Shown in pieces: positions 1 to 5,592 of a stretch of DNA of 5,592 nucleotides. Position numbers and translations under genes: made by a program. The DNA comes from JAZLIC01 sp045617225. Its GTDB lineage: Bacteria > Bacillota > Clostridia > Monoglobales > Monoglobaceae. The notes below the pieces were generated by a model. It was given only the letters and a program-made list of their open reading frames with translations, ran no database searches and had not been told where the DNA came from. The stretch lies in the NCBI GenBank assembly GCA_045617225.1, contig JAZLIC010000049.1, positions 1-5,592 of the forward strand. The letters are read 5' to 3'. Numbering within the stretch: the stretch's first letter is position 1; each line of letters starts with the position of its first letter.

Positions 1-14
1 ATTCATTGTTCATT

Positions 15-55
15 AAAAAAGGCTGTCTGAAACAATCGTTTCAGACAACCTTTTT
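15..55 (-). terminator. Rho-independent terminator after fba
   Basis: This inverted repeat ends 12 nt past the fba stop codon. The core is a perfect 10-bp stem (24-33 with 38-47) around a 4-nt loop at 34-37. It extends through GG/CC (21-22 with 49-50) and is flanked by six A at 15-20 and five T at 51-55. Read as minus-strand RNA, the odd pair 48/23 is a U-G wobble, giving a continuous 13-bp stem followed by six U, a textbook intrinsic terminator. In plus-strand RNA the same pair is an A-C mismatch, but five U still follow, so weaker termination of a convergent gene from the left is possible. It most likely ends the whole operon. Confidence 0.93.
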
Positions 56-67
56 AAATACTAAATC

Positions 68-919
68 TTACGCACGGCCTGATGAACCAAACAATCTCAT
101 CTTCTTCTTAACAGTTTCTTTTACATTTGTGCGTGCAGGGCCTAAATACTTTCTGAGGTCAAAGAGTGCAGGGTCAGCGTTAAACGCTTCCTTAATCTTA
201 TCTGTGTAAGCTACACGAAGGTCGGTATCAATGTTAATCTTATTTATACCGAGAGAAACTGCCTTCTTGATATCCTCCTCTGCAACACCTGATGCACCGT
301 GAAGAACGATTGGCATATTAAGGTCTTTCTTAATTACATCCAAGCGGTCAAAGTCAAGCTTCGGAACGCCCTTATACTTACCGTGTGCAGTTCCGATAGC
401 AATAGCAAGTGAGTCAACGCCTGTTTCGTCAACAAACTGACGAGCTTCCTTCGGGTCGGTATACATAGCGTCCTTCTCATCAACAGAGATATTATCTTCA
501 ATACCGCCAAGTCTGCCAAGCTCTGCCTCAACTGATACGCCGCAGATATGTGCAGCCTCTACAACCTTCTTTGTAACTGCAATATTTCCTTCAAGCGGAT
601 GGTGTGAGCCATCAATCATAACAGATGTCCAGCCGTTTCTGATACACTTGATTGCTGTTTCAAAACTGCCGCCGTGGTCTAAGTGGAAAGCTACCGGTAC
701 GCTAACGCTGTTTGCAGCCCACTTTACAAGTGCGGATAATACTTCAAAACCGGCATATGAGAGGGCGCCCTCTGTTGTCTGAACAAATACAGGTGACTTT
801 TCCTCCTCTGCGGCTTCAACTACTGCCTGAAGCATTTCCATATCTACGATATTGAATGCTCCTACCGCATAACCGTTTTTGTGTGCGTGGTCAAGAATTT
901 CTTTTCCTGTTACTAACAT
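68..919 (-). CDS. fba: Class II (zinc) fructose-1,6-bisphosphate aldolase
   Basis: This is a complete 283-residue class II aldolase, expected to cleave fructose-1,6-bisphosphate reversibly into dihydroxyacetone phosphate and glyceraldehyde-3-phosphate in cytoplasmic glycolysis and gluconeogenesis. The HLDHG segment supplies the catalytic Asp81 and zinc ligand His82; His179 (in GTAHGKYKG) and His207 (in LHGASG) complete the metal site. The ELGRLGGIED signature is at 133-142, and NIDTDLR at 229-235 is the phosphate-binding loop. Length and motifs fit the short class IIB group, which also contains tagatose-bisphosphate aldolases (GatY/KbaY). The C-terminal RKYLGPAR segment and the lack of hexitol or galactosamine genes nearby favour the fructose enzyme; substrate choice is an inference. 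The ATG has a strong GGAGGA at 925-930, 5 nt upstream. The gene lies 32 nt after the zinc-ribbon gene and just before the terminator, so it is last in the operon. Confidence 0.93.
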   Translation of the reverse strand: MLVTGKEILDHAHKNGYAVGAFNIVDMEMLQAVVEAAEEEKSPVFVQTTEGALSYAGFEVLSALVKWAANSVSVPVAFHLDHGGSFETAIKCIRNGWTSVMIDGSHHPLEGNIAVTKKVVEAAHICGVSVEAELGRLGGIEDNISVDEKDAMYTDPKEARQFVDETGVDSLAIAIGTAHGKYKGVPKLDFDRLDVIKKDLNMPIVLHGASGVAEEDIKKAVSLGINKINIDTDLRVAYTDKIKEAFNADPALFDLRKYLGPARTNVKETVKKKMRLFGSSGRA

Positions 920-950
920 TTTCTTCCTCCATCTTGGGCTTTACACCCTT

Positions 951-994
951 ATCATATTTTTATAGATTTAATTTTTTTCAAGTTAATTATATCA
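951..994 (-). promoter_or_regulatory. Possible internal promoter for fba
   Basis: Inside the 3' end of the zinc-ribbon gene, minus-strand reading gives TGATATAAT at 994-986, a perfect extended -10 element. The hexamer TTCAGC (1014-1009), 17 nt upstream, is a weak -35 matching TTGACA at only three positions. A second, poorer pair is TTGAAA (981-976) and TATGAT (956-951) with a 19-nt spacer. Either would give fba its own transcript with a short leader, which would suit a glycolytic gene needed at high level. The region is AT-rich, so chance matches are likely; this is a prediction only. Confidence 0.3.
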
Positions 995-1530
995 GTTGGT
1001 GTAGCGATGCTGAACTCTGCCCTTCGTCCACACTCACTGCAAATAAGGCTGAGCGTGTCACAAGAAATATCAAGGTCAATCTGCCGTCCGCCGCAGCTGC
1101 AACAAATATCGCCACTGCGCATAAGAAAATCCAGATAGTCGATTGCATCCTCAATCTCATCGGCAAAATCGTCAACATCCATAAAACTTATGTCAATCTC
1201 TGCATTGCTTGCCGCCTCTGCCACCTCTTCGGCATTGCCCACAAAAAAACTCGGCAGTTCCGTGTATGGGCAAGCAAATGTTTTAAGGTCAGGCTTTAAA
1301 AAGTCACTTCCCTTTATCTTATAAGTGTGCGTATCGCCGCAATCGCCGCAAGGCACAGTCACCAAATAGTCTCTGCCCTTCCTTGTGATATTGGCATAGC
1401 GTATATTGCAGTTATCGCACAAAACATCATTTCCTTCCGTTGCAATAGCGAAGGCGTTTATACTGTGCTTTTGTATATCTCCGCACACAGGGCATCTGAA
1501 CCCAAGGGCAATATCGGTTTTAATGGGCAT
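952..1530 (-). CDS. Cysteine-rich multi-zinc-ribbon protein, unknown function
   Basis: This is a 192-residue soluble protein with no signal peptide or membrane segment; I cannot assign a function. Its main feature is regularly spaced cysteine pairs. Cys13/16 with Cys38/41 form one zinc-ribbon pattern. Cys61/64, His68 and Cys87 could form a second site. Cys143/146 with Cys164/167 form a third; Cys144 and Cys157 are extra. An acidic, probably helical linker (about 101-137, rich in Asp and Glu) separates the first two sites from the third, and the tail (184-192) is Lys/Ile-rich. Such modules usually bind nucleic acid or protein, or are structural. No catalytic motif is seen. The ATG is supported by GAGGA at 1538-1542, 7 nt upstream, and the gene starts 9 nt after ogg ends, so it is co-transcribed with ogg and rex. 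The coding call is firm because of the Cys pattern, tight spacing and RBS. Confidence 0.87.
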   Translation of the reverse strand: MPIKTDIALGFRCPVCGDIQKHSINAFAIATEGNDVLCDNCNIRYANITRKGRDYLVTVPCGDCGDTHTYKIKGSDFLKPDLKTFACPYTELPSFFVGNAEEVAEAASNAEIDISFMDVDDFADEIEDAIDYLDFLMRSGDICCSCGGRQIDLDISCDTLSLICSECGRRAEFSIATPTDIINLKKIKSIKI

Positions 1531-1537
1531 AACTATT

Positions 1538-1542
1538 CCTCA
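1538..1542 (-). promoter_or_regulatory. Ribosome binding site overlapping ogg stop
   Basis: The minus strand carries GAGGA 7 nt before the zinc-ribbon ATG. It shares bases 1540-1542 with the TGA stop of ogg, so ribosomes finishing ogg release on top of the next initiation site. This fixes the start at 1530 and suggests translational coupling of the two genes. Confidence 0.75.
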
Positions 1543-2343
1543 CTTATTATCACGATAGTAATAATACAAATACTGTTGGGCAATACCTGCATACTCGCCA
1601 TACATATCGGCGGCAAATACCGCAACATCTTTCTCGTCTACATTATAGACATCTTTTAGTATACGCTTTATCCATACATCTTGCGGAAAGACCTCGTATC
1701 TTTCAAGAGAAAATAATAAAATACAATCGGCAACCTTAGAGCCTACTCCGCAAATTCTCATAAGCATCTTCTTAGCATCAACGGTTGGCATATTTTTGAG
1801 TGCTTCTAAGTCAACCTCCCCTGATGCAACCTTTTGTGCGGCGTCTAAAATATACCTGTCACGGTATCCGGCTTTAAGATGTGCCAAATCCGCCTGTTTA
1901 AGTCCGCTTAACCTTTCGGCAGTCGGGAAACTGTAAAACCGCTCTCCCTGAAACTCTATAGGCTCGCCAAAACTCTCGCACAACTTTTCAATAATCCCTT
2001 TTATCCTTGGAATATTATTATTTGCAGAAATGATAAATGATATTATCATTTCCCACAAATCCTGATGAAGTATTCGTATTCCGCCGCCGTACTTGATACA
2101 AGGAGCAAGCTTTTTATCGGAGGATACAAGCATCTTCTTTATGTCACCGTAATCCACTTCACCTCTGAAATAGTCACGCCAAAAGTCTGCATCTTCATCA
2201 TTACATATAATGTTGTTGTTTTCTGCAAAACACACCTTGTCTGCGGCAACACCCACATATCCCCTATCCGATAAGTTCCACCTGAAGCATTGTCCGCACT
2301 CAAATGTATGTACGCTTTCAAAGTCCAAATCCTTAATAATCAT
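1540..2343 (-). CDS. ogg: OGG1-type 8-oxoguanine DNA glycosylase/AP lyase
   Basis: This 267-residue HhH-GPD glycosylase is expected to remove 8-oxoguanine paired with cytosine and nick the abasic site. Key residues line up with human OGG1: Lys203 in GVGSKVADC (human Lys249, nucleophile), Asp222 in FPQDVW (Asp268), Cys207 (Cys253, base pocket), Gly17 in ECGQCFRW (Gly42, which recognises oxidised guanine), the NNN run at 108-110 with Arg113 (Asn149 region, Arg154; contacts to the orphan cytosine), and Gln256 in AGIAQ (Gln315). Lys203 and Asp222 are 19 residues apart, as in human. The fold is a TATA-box-like N-terminal domain (about 1-95), then the helical HhH domain. I chose ATG 2343; an upstream in-frame GTG at 2388 would add 15 non-homologous Cys/Arg-rich residues inside rex. 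The start overlaps the end of rex by 11 nt, and the local RBS (GGAAAAAGAG) is weak, so translation is probably coupled to rex. Confidence 0.93.
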   Translation of the reverse strand: MIIKDLDFESVHTFECGQCFRWNLSDRGYVGVAADKVCFAENNNIICNDEDADFWRDYFRGEVDYGDIKKMLVSSDKKLAPCIKYGGGIRILHQDLWEMIISFIISANNNIPRIKGIIEKLCESFGEPIEFQGERFYSFPTAERLSGLKQADLAHLKAGYRDRYILDAAQKVASGEVDLEALKNMPTVDAKKMLMRICGVGSKVADCILLFSLERYEVFPQDVWIKRILKDVYNVDEKDVAVFAADMYGEYAGIAQQYLYYYYRDNK

Positions 2344-2968
2344 TCTCTTTTTCCGACACCTTGTAGGACAGACGCATAAGACTGTCACTTAAATGCACAT
2401 TTTCTACCACAACATCATCGGTTACGGAAAGCTCTGTATACGAAAAGTTTAAAAAGCCCTTTATTCCATAGCCTATAAGCTCCTCGGCAACTGCGTGCAT
2501 TGCATCCTTAGGTACTGTAAGGATTGCGATGCAGGGATTCTTTTCAGCGATAAAATCTTTAATCGTGCCATAATCCCTAATCTCCATACCACCTATTTTA
2601 GTGCCTATCTTTGATTTATCATTATCAAAAATGCCGATAAGCTTAAATCCGCGTGCCTCAAACTTGGTGTTGGTAACAAAGGTGCGTCCCATATTACCTG
2701 CACCGACAAGCACCGCAGTATGACCACGGTCAAGACCTAAAATTTTCGCAATCTCGGTTTTAAGCGATTTTACATTATAGCCGTAACCTTGTTGTCCAAA
2801 TCCGCCAAAACAATTTAAGTCTTGCCTTATTTGGGAAGCTGTAACTCCCATTCTTTCGCTAAGCTCCTTAGAAGATATACGTTCTATTCCGCTGCTTGCA
2901 AGCTCCGTCAAATAACGGTAGTATCTTGGCAAACGATTAACCACCGAAACCGAAACATTCTTTTCCAT
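2333..2968 (-). CDS. rex: Redox-sensing transcriptional repressor Rex
   Basis: Rex is a homodimeric repressor that binds its operator when NADH is low and is released when NADH binds, controlling fermentation, NADH reoxidation and related genes in Gram-positive bacteria. This copy has 211 residues, the normal length. The N-terminal winged helix (about 1-75) contains the recognition segment IRQDLNCFGGFGQQG, with Arg48 and Asp50 in the conserved R-x-D-L. The Rossmann domain follows: GAGNMG at 89-94 is the dinucleotide loop, and FDND at 114-117 puts an acidic residue at the end of strand 2, as expected for NAD(H) rather than NADP(H). The C-terminal helix (about 194-206) is the domain-swapped dimer helix. 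The ATG at 2968 is chosen over a TTG at 2989, which would overlap icd. It follows icd by 13 nt and overlaps ogg by 11 nt. No Rex operator is visible in the window, so self-control of this operon is only a hypothesis. Confidence 0.97.
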   Translation of the reverse strand: MEKNVSVSVVNRLPRYYRYLTELASSGIERISSKELSERMGVTASQIRQDLNCFGGFGQQGYGYNVKSLKTEIAKILGLDRGHTAVLVGAGNMGRTFVTNTKFEARGFKLIGIFDNDKSKIGTKIGGMEIRDYGTIKDFIAEKNPCIAILTVPKDAMHAVAEELIGYGIKGFLNFSYTELSVTDDVVVENVHLSDSLMRLSYKVSEKENDY

Positions 2969-2972
2969 AATC

Positions 2973-2978
2973 TCACCT
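2973..2978 (-). promoter_or_regulatory. Ribosome binding site that fixes the rex start
   Basis: The minus strand reads AGGTGA 4 nt before ATG 2968, in the 13-nt gap after the icd stop. The alternative in-frame TTG at 2989 would place this motif inside the coding sequence and overlap the icd TAG (2982-2984), so ATG 2968 is preferred. Confidence 0.8.
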
Positions 2979-2981
2979 ATC

Positions 2982-4142
2982 CTATGCAAGCTTTGACATT
3001 ACATAATCTGCAAACTCCTCAGATGTTGCGCCTGTATCACGGCCTGTAATAACAAGCTTCTTTTCCTCATACATACAAATGTCAAGAGCTCTCTCTAACT
3101 TCTTTGCTTTATCTGTATATCCGATATGTTCAAGCATCATAACAGCCGCACGAATAATACTGCACGGGTCTGCGTACTTATCTCTGCCCTCCTGCACCAT
3201 TCTCGGTGCACTTCCGTGGATTGCCTCAAACATAGCATAACGCTTACCGATATTTGCACTTCCCGCAGTACCTACACCGCCTTGGAACTCTGCCGCTTCG
3301 TCGGTTAAAATGTCACCGTAAAGGTTAGGAAGAACCAATACCTGGAACTGTGTACGTCTTTTGGGGTCAACCAACTTTGCAGTCATAATATCAATATACC
3401 AATCGTCAAGCTCTATTCCCGGATACTCCTTTGCAACCTCCTGGCAAATTCTAAGGAACTTTCCGTCGGTTGCCTTTACCACATTCGCTTTTGTTACTGC
3501 GGTAACTCGTGTCTTGCCTGTCTTTTTTGCATATTCAAATGCGGCACGGGCAATACGCTCACTTCCCTCATGAGTAGTAACCGTAAAGTCAATCGCTAAA
3601 TCATCATTTACATGAACGCCCTTAGAGCCTACCGCATAAGCACCCTCTGTGTTCTCACGATAGAATGTCCAATCTATACCCTGCTCCGGCACCTTTACGG
3701 GACGTACATTTGCGAACAAGTCAAGCTCCTTACGCATTGCAACATTTGCACTTTCGATATTCGGCCACGGGTCACCCGCACGTGGTGTTGTTGTAGGACC
3801 CTTTAAGATAACATGACACTTTTTAAGCTCTGTCAAAACATCTTCCGGAAGTGCCGCATTAACCTCTACACGGTGCTCAATGGTACAACCCTCAATCACA
3901 TTAAAGGCAACCTTTCCGCTTTTCACTTCATCTGCAAGCAAATGCTCTAAAATTCTGTGTGCCTGTGCAGTAATGGCAGGGCCGATACCGTCACCGCCCA
4001 CAACGCCGATAACAATTTGGTCAAGCTTACTGTAATCAATAAAATCTTTGTCCGCCTTCATTCTTTCAATTCTTGCGAACTGCTCATTTAAAAGCACATT
4101 AAACTTTTCCTGTGCCGCAGCAATCTCTTTTTCGTAACCCAT
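2982..4142 (-). CDS. icd: Isocitrate dehydrogenase (decarboxylating beta-hydroxyacid dehydrogenase family)
   Basis: This 386-residue enzyme is expected to oxidise isocitrate to 2-oxoglutarate and CO2 in the cytoplasm, using Mg2+/Mn2+ and NAD+ or NADP+. After a helical N-terminal stretch (1-40) comes GDGIGP (50-55). The substrate pocket matches E. coli Icd with identical spacing: Ser131, Asn133, Arg137, Arg147 (E. coli 113, 115, 119, 129), Arg162 and Tyr169 (153, 160), Lys218 (230), and metal-binding Asp251, Asp277 and Asp281. The Ser-x-Asn pattern argues against 3-isopropylmalate dehydrogenase, as does aconitase directly upstream. In the cofactor loop after His309 (HGSAP), Arg314-Met315 stand where NADP enzymes have Lys-Tyr and NAD enzymes usually Asp-Ile, so cofactor preference is open. 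AGGAGG at 4151-4156 lies 8 nt before the ATG. The gene starts 16 nt after the acn stop. Product 2-oxoglutarate probably feeds glutamate synthesis. Confidence 0.9.
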   Translation of the reverse strand: MGYEKEIAAAQEKFNVLLNEQFARIERMKADKDFIDYSKLDQIVIGVVGGDGIGPAITAQAHRILEHLLADEVKSGKVAFNVIEGCTIEHRVEVNAALPEDVLTELKKCHVILKGPTTTPRAGDPWPNIESANVAMRKELDLFANVRPVKVPEQGIDWTFYRENTEGAYAVGSKGVHVNDDLAIDFTVTTHEGSERIARAAFEYAKKTGKTRVTAVTKANVVKATDGKFLRICQEVAKEYPGIELDDWYIDIMTAKLVDPKRRTQFQVLVLPNLYGDILTDEAAEFQGGVGTAGSANIGKRYAMFEAIHGSAPRMVQEGRDKYADPCSIIRAAVMMLEHIGYTDKAKKLERALDICMYEEKKLVITGRDTGATSEEFADYVMSKLA

Positions 4143-4158
4143 TTTTATTTCCTCCTGT

Positions 4159-5592
4159 CTATGCGTTATTCTTTGTATAATTTAAAAGTCCGCCTGCAAT
4201 AAGCATCTCTCTTTGACGTTCCGAAAGGTCAAGCTTTACTTCAAATGTAAATCCCTTTGTAACATTGGTAACGCTCATAGAATTGCTTTCCTTAACCTGC
4301 TTAATTGCATTTTCTATTCTTAATGTGTCATCTGCATCAATTCTGTCATAGTCCGCCTCGTTTGCAAATACAAGGGGAAGAATACCTGCGTTTATAAGAT
4401 TTGCCATATGTATTCTTGCAAAGGACTTAACAATAACCGCCTTAATACCGAGATAAAGCGGTGCAAGTGCCGCATGTTCTCTTGATGAGCCCTGGCCGTA
4501 ATTCGCTCCGCCGATGATAAAGCTCTTGCCAAGCTCTAACGCACGGTCGTGGAAGGTTTCATCGCAAACTGCAAAGCAGTATTCGGAAATCTTCGGAATA
4601 TTCGACCTGAGCGGCAGAATTTTTGCACCTGCCGGCATAATATGGTCGGTCGTAATGTTGTCACCGACTTTAAGACTGCACTTTGCCTCAATATTGTCAA
4701 GCAGTGCCTCCGATACAGGGAAAGGCTTGATATTCGGACCACGCAAAACCTCTACGCTATCCATATCCGCTTCATCAACCGGAGGAACAACCATATTATC
4801 ATTGATTGTAAAGAATTCCGGAAGTTCAAACTCAGGCATATCGCCAAGAGTGCGTGGGTCGGTAAGCACACCTGTGATTGCGGAAACCGCCGCAAGCTCA
4901 GGCGATACAAGATAAATCTGTCCGTCCTTTGTGCCGCTCCTGCCCTCAAAGTTACGATTAAATGTACGAAGCGAAATACCCTTTGAGTTAGGTGCCTGTC
5001 CCATACCGATGCACGGGCCGCAAGCACTCTCTAAAATTCTGGCACCTGCATCAATCATAATCGAAAGTGCACCGTTCTCAGCAAGCATATTAAGCACCTG
5101 TTTAGAGCCGGGAGCAATCGCAAGCGACACATCCGGGTGAACGGTCTTGCCTTTTAAAATATGTGCTACTTTAAGCATATCAAGAAGTGATGAGTTTGTG
5201 CAAGAGCCGATACATACCTGGTCAACCTTCATTGCGCCTATCTCCTCAACCGTCTTTACATTATCCGGCGAATGCGGACAAGCCGCCAGAGGAACAAGCT
5301 CACTTAAATTGATATTCACTTCCTCATCATATACTGCATCATCATCTGCACAAAGAGGTGTGTAATCTTCGCCCCTGCCCTGTGCCTTTAAGAACGAATA
5401 TGTAATCTCGTCCGATGGGAATATCGAAGTGGTAGCACCAAGCTCCGCTCCCATATTGGTAATGGTCGCACGCTCCGGAACAGAGAGAGTTTTAACTCCC
5501 TCGCCGCAATATTCAATAATCTTGCCCACGCCGCCTTTTACGGAAAGACGACGGAGAACTTCCAAAATAACATCTTTTGCGGCAACCCAGGG
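4159..5592 (-). CDS. acn: Aconitate hydratase, C-terminal 477 residues (5' end outside window)
   Basis: This [4Fe-4S] enzyme interconverts citrate and isocitrate through cis-aconitate. The frame is open to the right edge; the last in-window codons read PWVAAKDVILEVLRR, so the true start lies beyond 5592. Family members of the short (Aquifex-like) type have about 640 residues, so perhaps 160 are missing. Counting from the edge, Cys131 in CIGSCTNSS and Cys191/Cys194 in CGPCIGMG are the three cluster ligands. Arg213 and Arg218 in NRNFEGR, and Arg393 in SFARIH, are active-site arginines. The swivel domain begins near residue 305 (GDNITTDH) and carries NYGQGSSREHAAL with the catalytic Ser-Ser-Arg. 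LeuC homologues are similar, but these lack a fused swivel domain, so aconitase is favoured; icd just downstream agrees. The exposed cluster makes it oxygen-sensitive, which fits the redox theme of the operon. Confidence 0.96.
   Translation of the reverse strand, partial: PWVAAKDVILEVLRRLSVKGGVGKIIEYCGEGVKTLSVPERATITNMGAELGATTSIFPSDEITYSFLKAQGRGEDYTPLCADDDAVYDEEVNINLSELVPLAACPHSPDNVKTVEEIGAMKVDQVCIGSCTNSSLLDMLKVAHILKGKTVHPDVSLAIAPGSKQVLNMLAENGALSIMIDAGARILESACGPCIGMGQAPNSKGISLRTFNRNFEGRSGTKDGQIYLVSPELAAVSAITGVLTDPRTLGDMPEFELPEFFTINDNMVVPPVDEADMDSVEVLRGPNIKPFPVSEALLDNIEAKCSLKVGDNITTDHIMPAGAKILPLRSNIPKISEYCFAVCDETFHDRALELGKSFIIGGANYGQGSSREHAALAPLYLGIKAVIVKSFARIHMANLINAGILPLVFANEADYDRIDADDTLRIENAIKQVKESNSMSVTNVTKGFTFEVKLDLSERQREMLIAGGLLNYTKNNA

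Noticed and set aside
6..23. Possible Rex half-site TTGTTCA near the left edge
   Set aside because: The left half is close to consensus, but the right half (AAAAGGC) is not and is part of the terminator.
920..951. Small hairpin GGGT...GCCC in the gap before fba
   Set aside because: Four pairs with one wobble is too weak for an attenuator or terminator, and no U tract follows.
981..998. Possible Rex operator ending in TTAACTT upstream of fba
   Set aside because: Only the right half resembles TTAACAA; the left half matches TTGTTAA at about two of seven positions.
856..1299. Plus-strand open frame of 147 codons
   Set aside because: It lies antisense over the fba start and the zinc-ribbon gene, has no credible RBS or recognisable protein, and its length is explained by the Cys-rich gene on the other strand.
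2344..2388. Longer ogg starting at GTG 2388
   Set aside because: The extra 15 residues (rich in Cys and Arg) do not resemble OGG1 N-termini and would lie wholly inside the rex coding region.
2969..2989. Longer rex starting at TTG 2989
   Set aside because: It would overlap the icd stop and put the good AGGTGA ribosome binding site inside the gene; ATG 2968 gives the usual Rex N-terminus.
4514..4986. Two overlapping plus-strand open frames (133 and 145 codons) antisense to aconitase
   Set aside because: They sit entirely inside strongly conserved aconitase sequence, encode no recognisable domain and overlap each other in different frames; they are shadows.

Overview
The window is one face of a bacterial chromosome: six genes, all on the minus strand, packed with almost no spacing and closed at the left edge by an intrinsic terminator. 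Reading 5'->3' on the minus strand (right to left), the order is aconitate hydratase (acn, cut by the right edge), isocitrate dehydrogenase (icd), the NADH/NAD+-sensing repressor Rex, an OGG1-type 8-oxoguanine DNA glycosylase (ogg), a multi-zinc-ribbon protein of unknown function, and a class II fructose-bisphosphate aldolase (fba). The terminator at 15-55 follows fba. No tRNA, rRNA, CRISPR array, mobile element or long repeat is visible.

The organism is most likely an anaerobic Firmicute of class Clostridia. Supporting points are the presence of Rex with a clostridial-looking recognition region (IRQDLNCFGGFGQQG), a bacterial OGG1-type glycosylase, strong AGGAGG-type ribosome binding sites, low-to-moderate GC by eye, and an aconitase paired with a decarboxylating dehydrogenase as an oxidative half-TCA branch. 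I cannot name a genus.

Layout: acn and icd (2982-5592) convert citrate through isocitrate to 2-oxoglutarate, the carbon skeleton for glutamate in organisms with an incomplete TCA cycle. rex (2333-2968) follows icd after 13 nt; ogg (1540-2343) overlaps rex by 11 nt; the zinc-ribbon gene (952-1530) follows after 9 nt and its ribosome binding site overlaps the ogg stop. fba (68-919) follows after 32 nt and may also have its own promoter inside the end of the zinc-ribbon gene.

Together the genes join central carbon flux (acn, icd, fba), redox sensing (rex) and repair of oxidised guanine (ogg). That is a plausible redox-themed operon, though its promoter lies outside the window and no Rex operator can be seen here. 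I found no clear new defence or mobile system; the least understood element is the zinc-ribbon protein.
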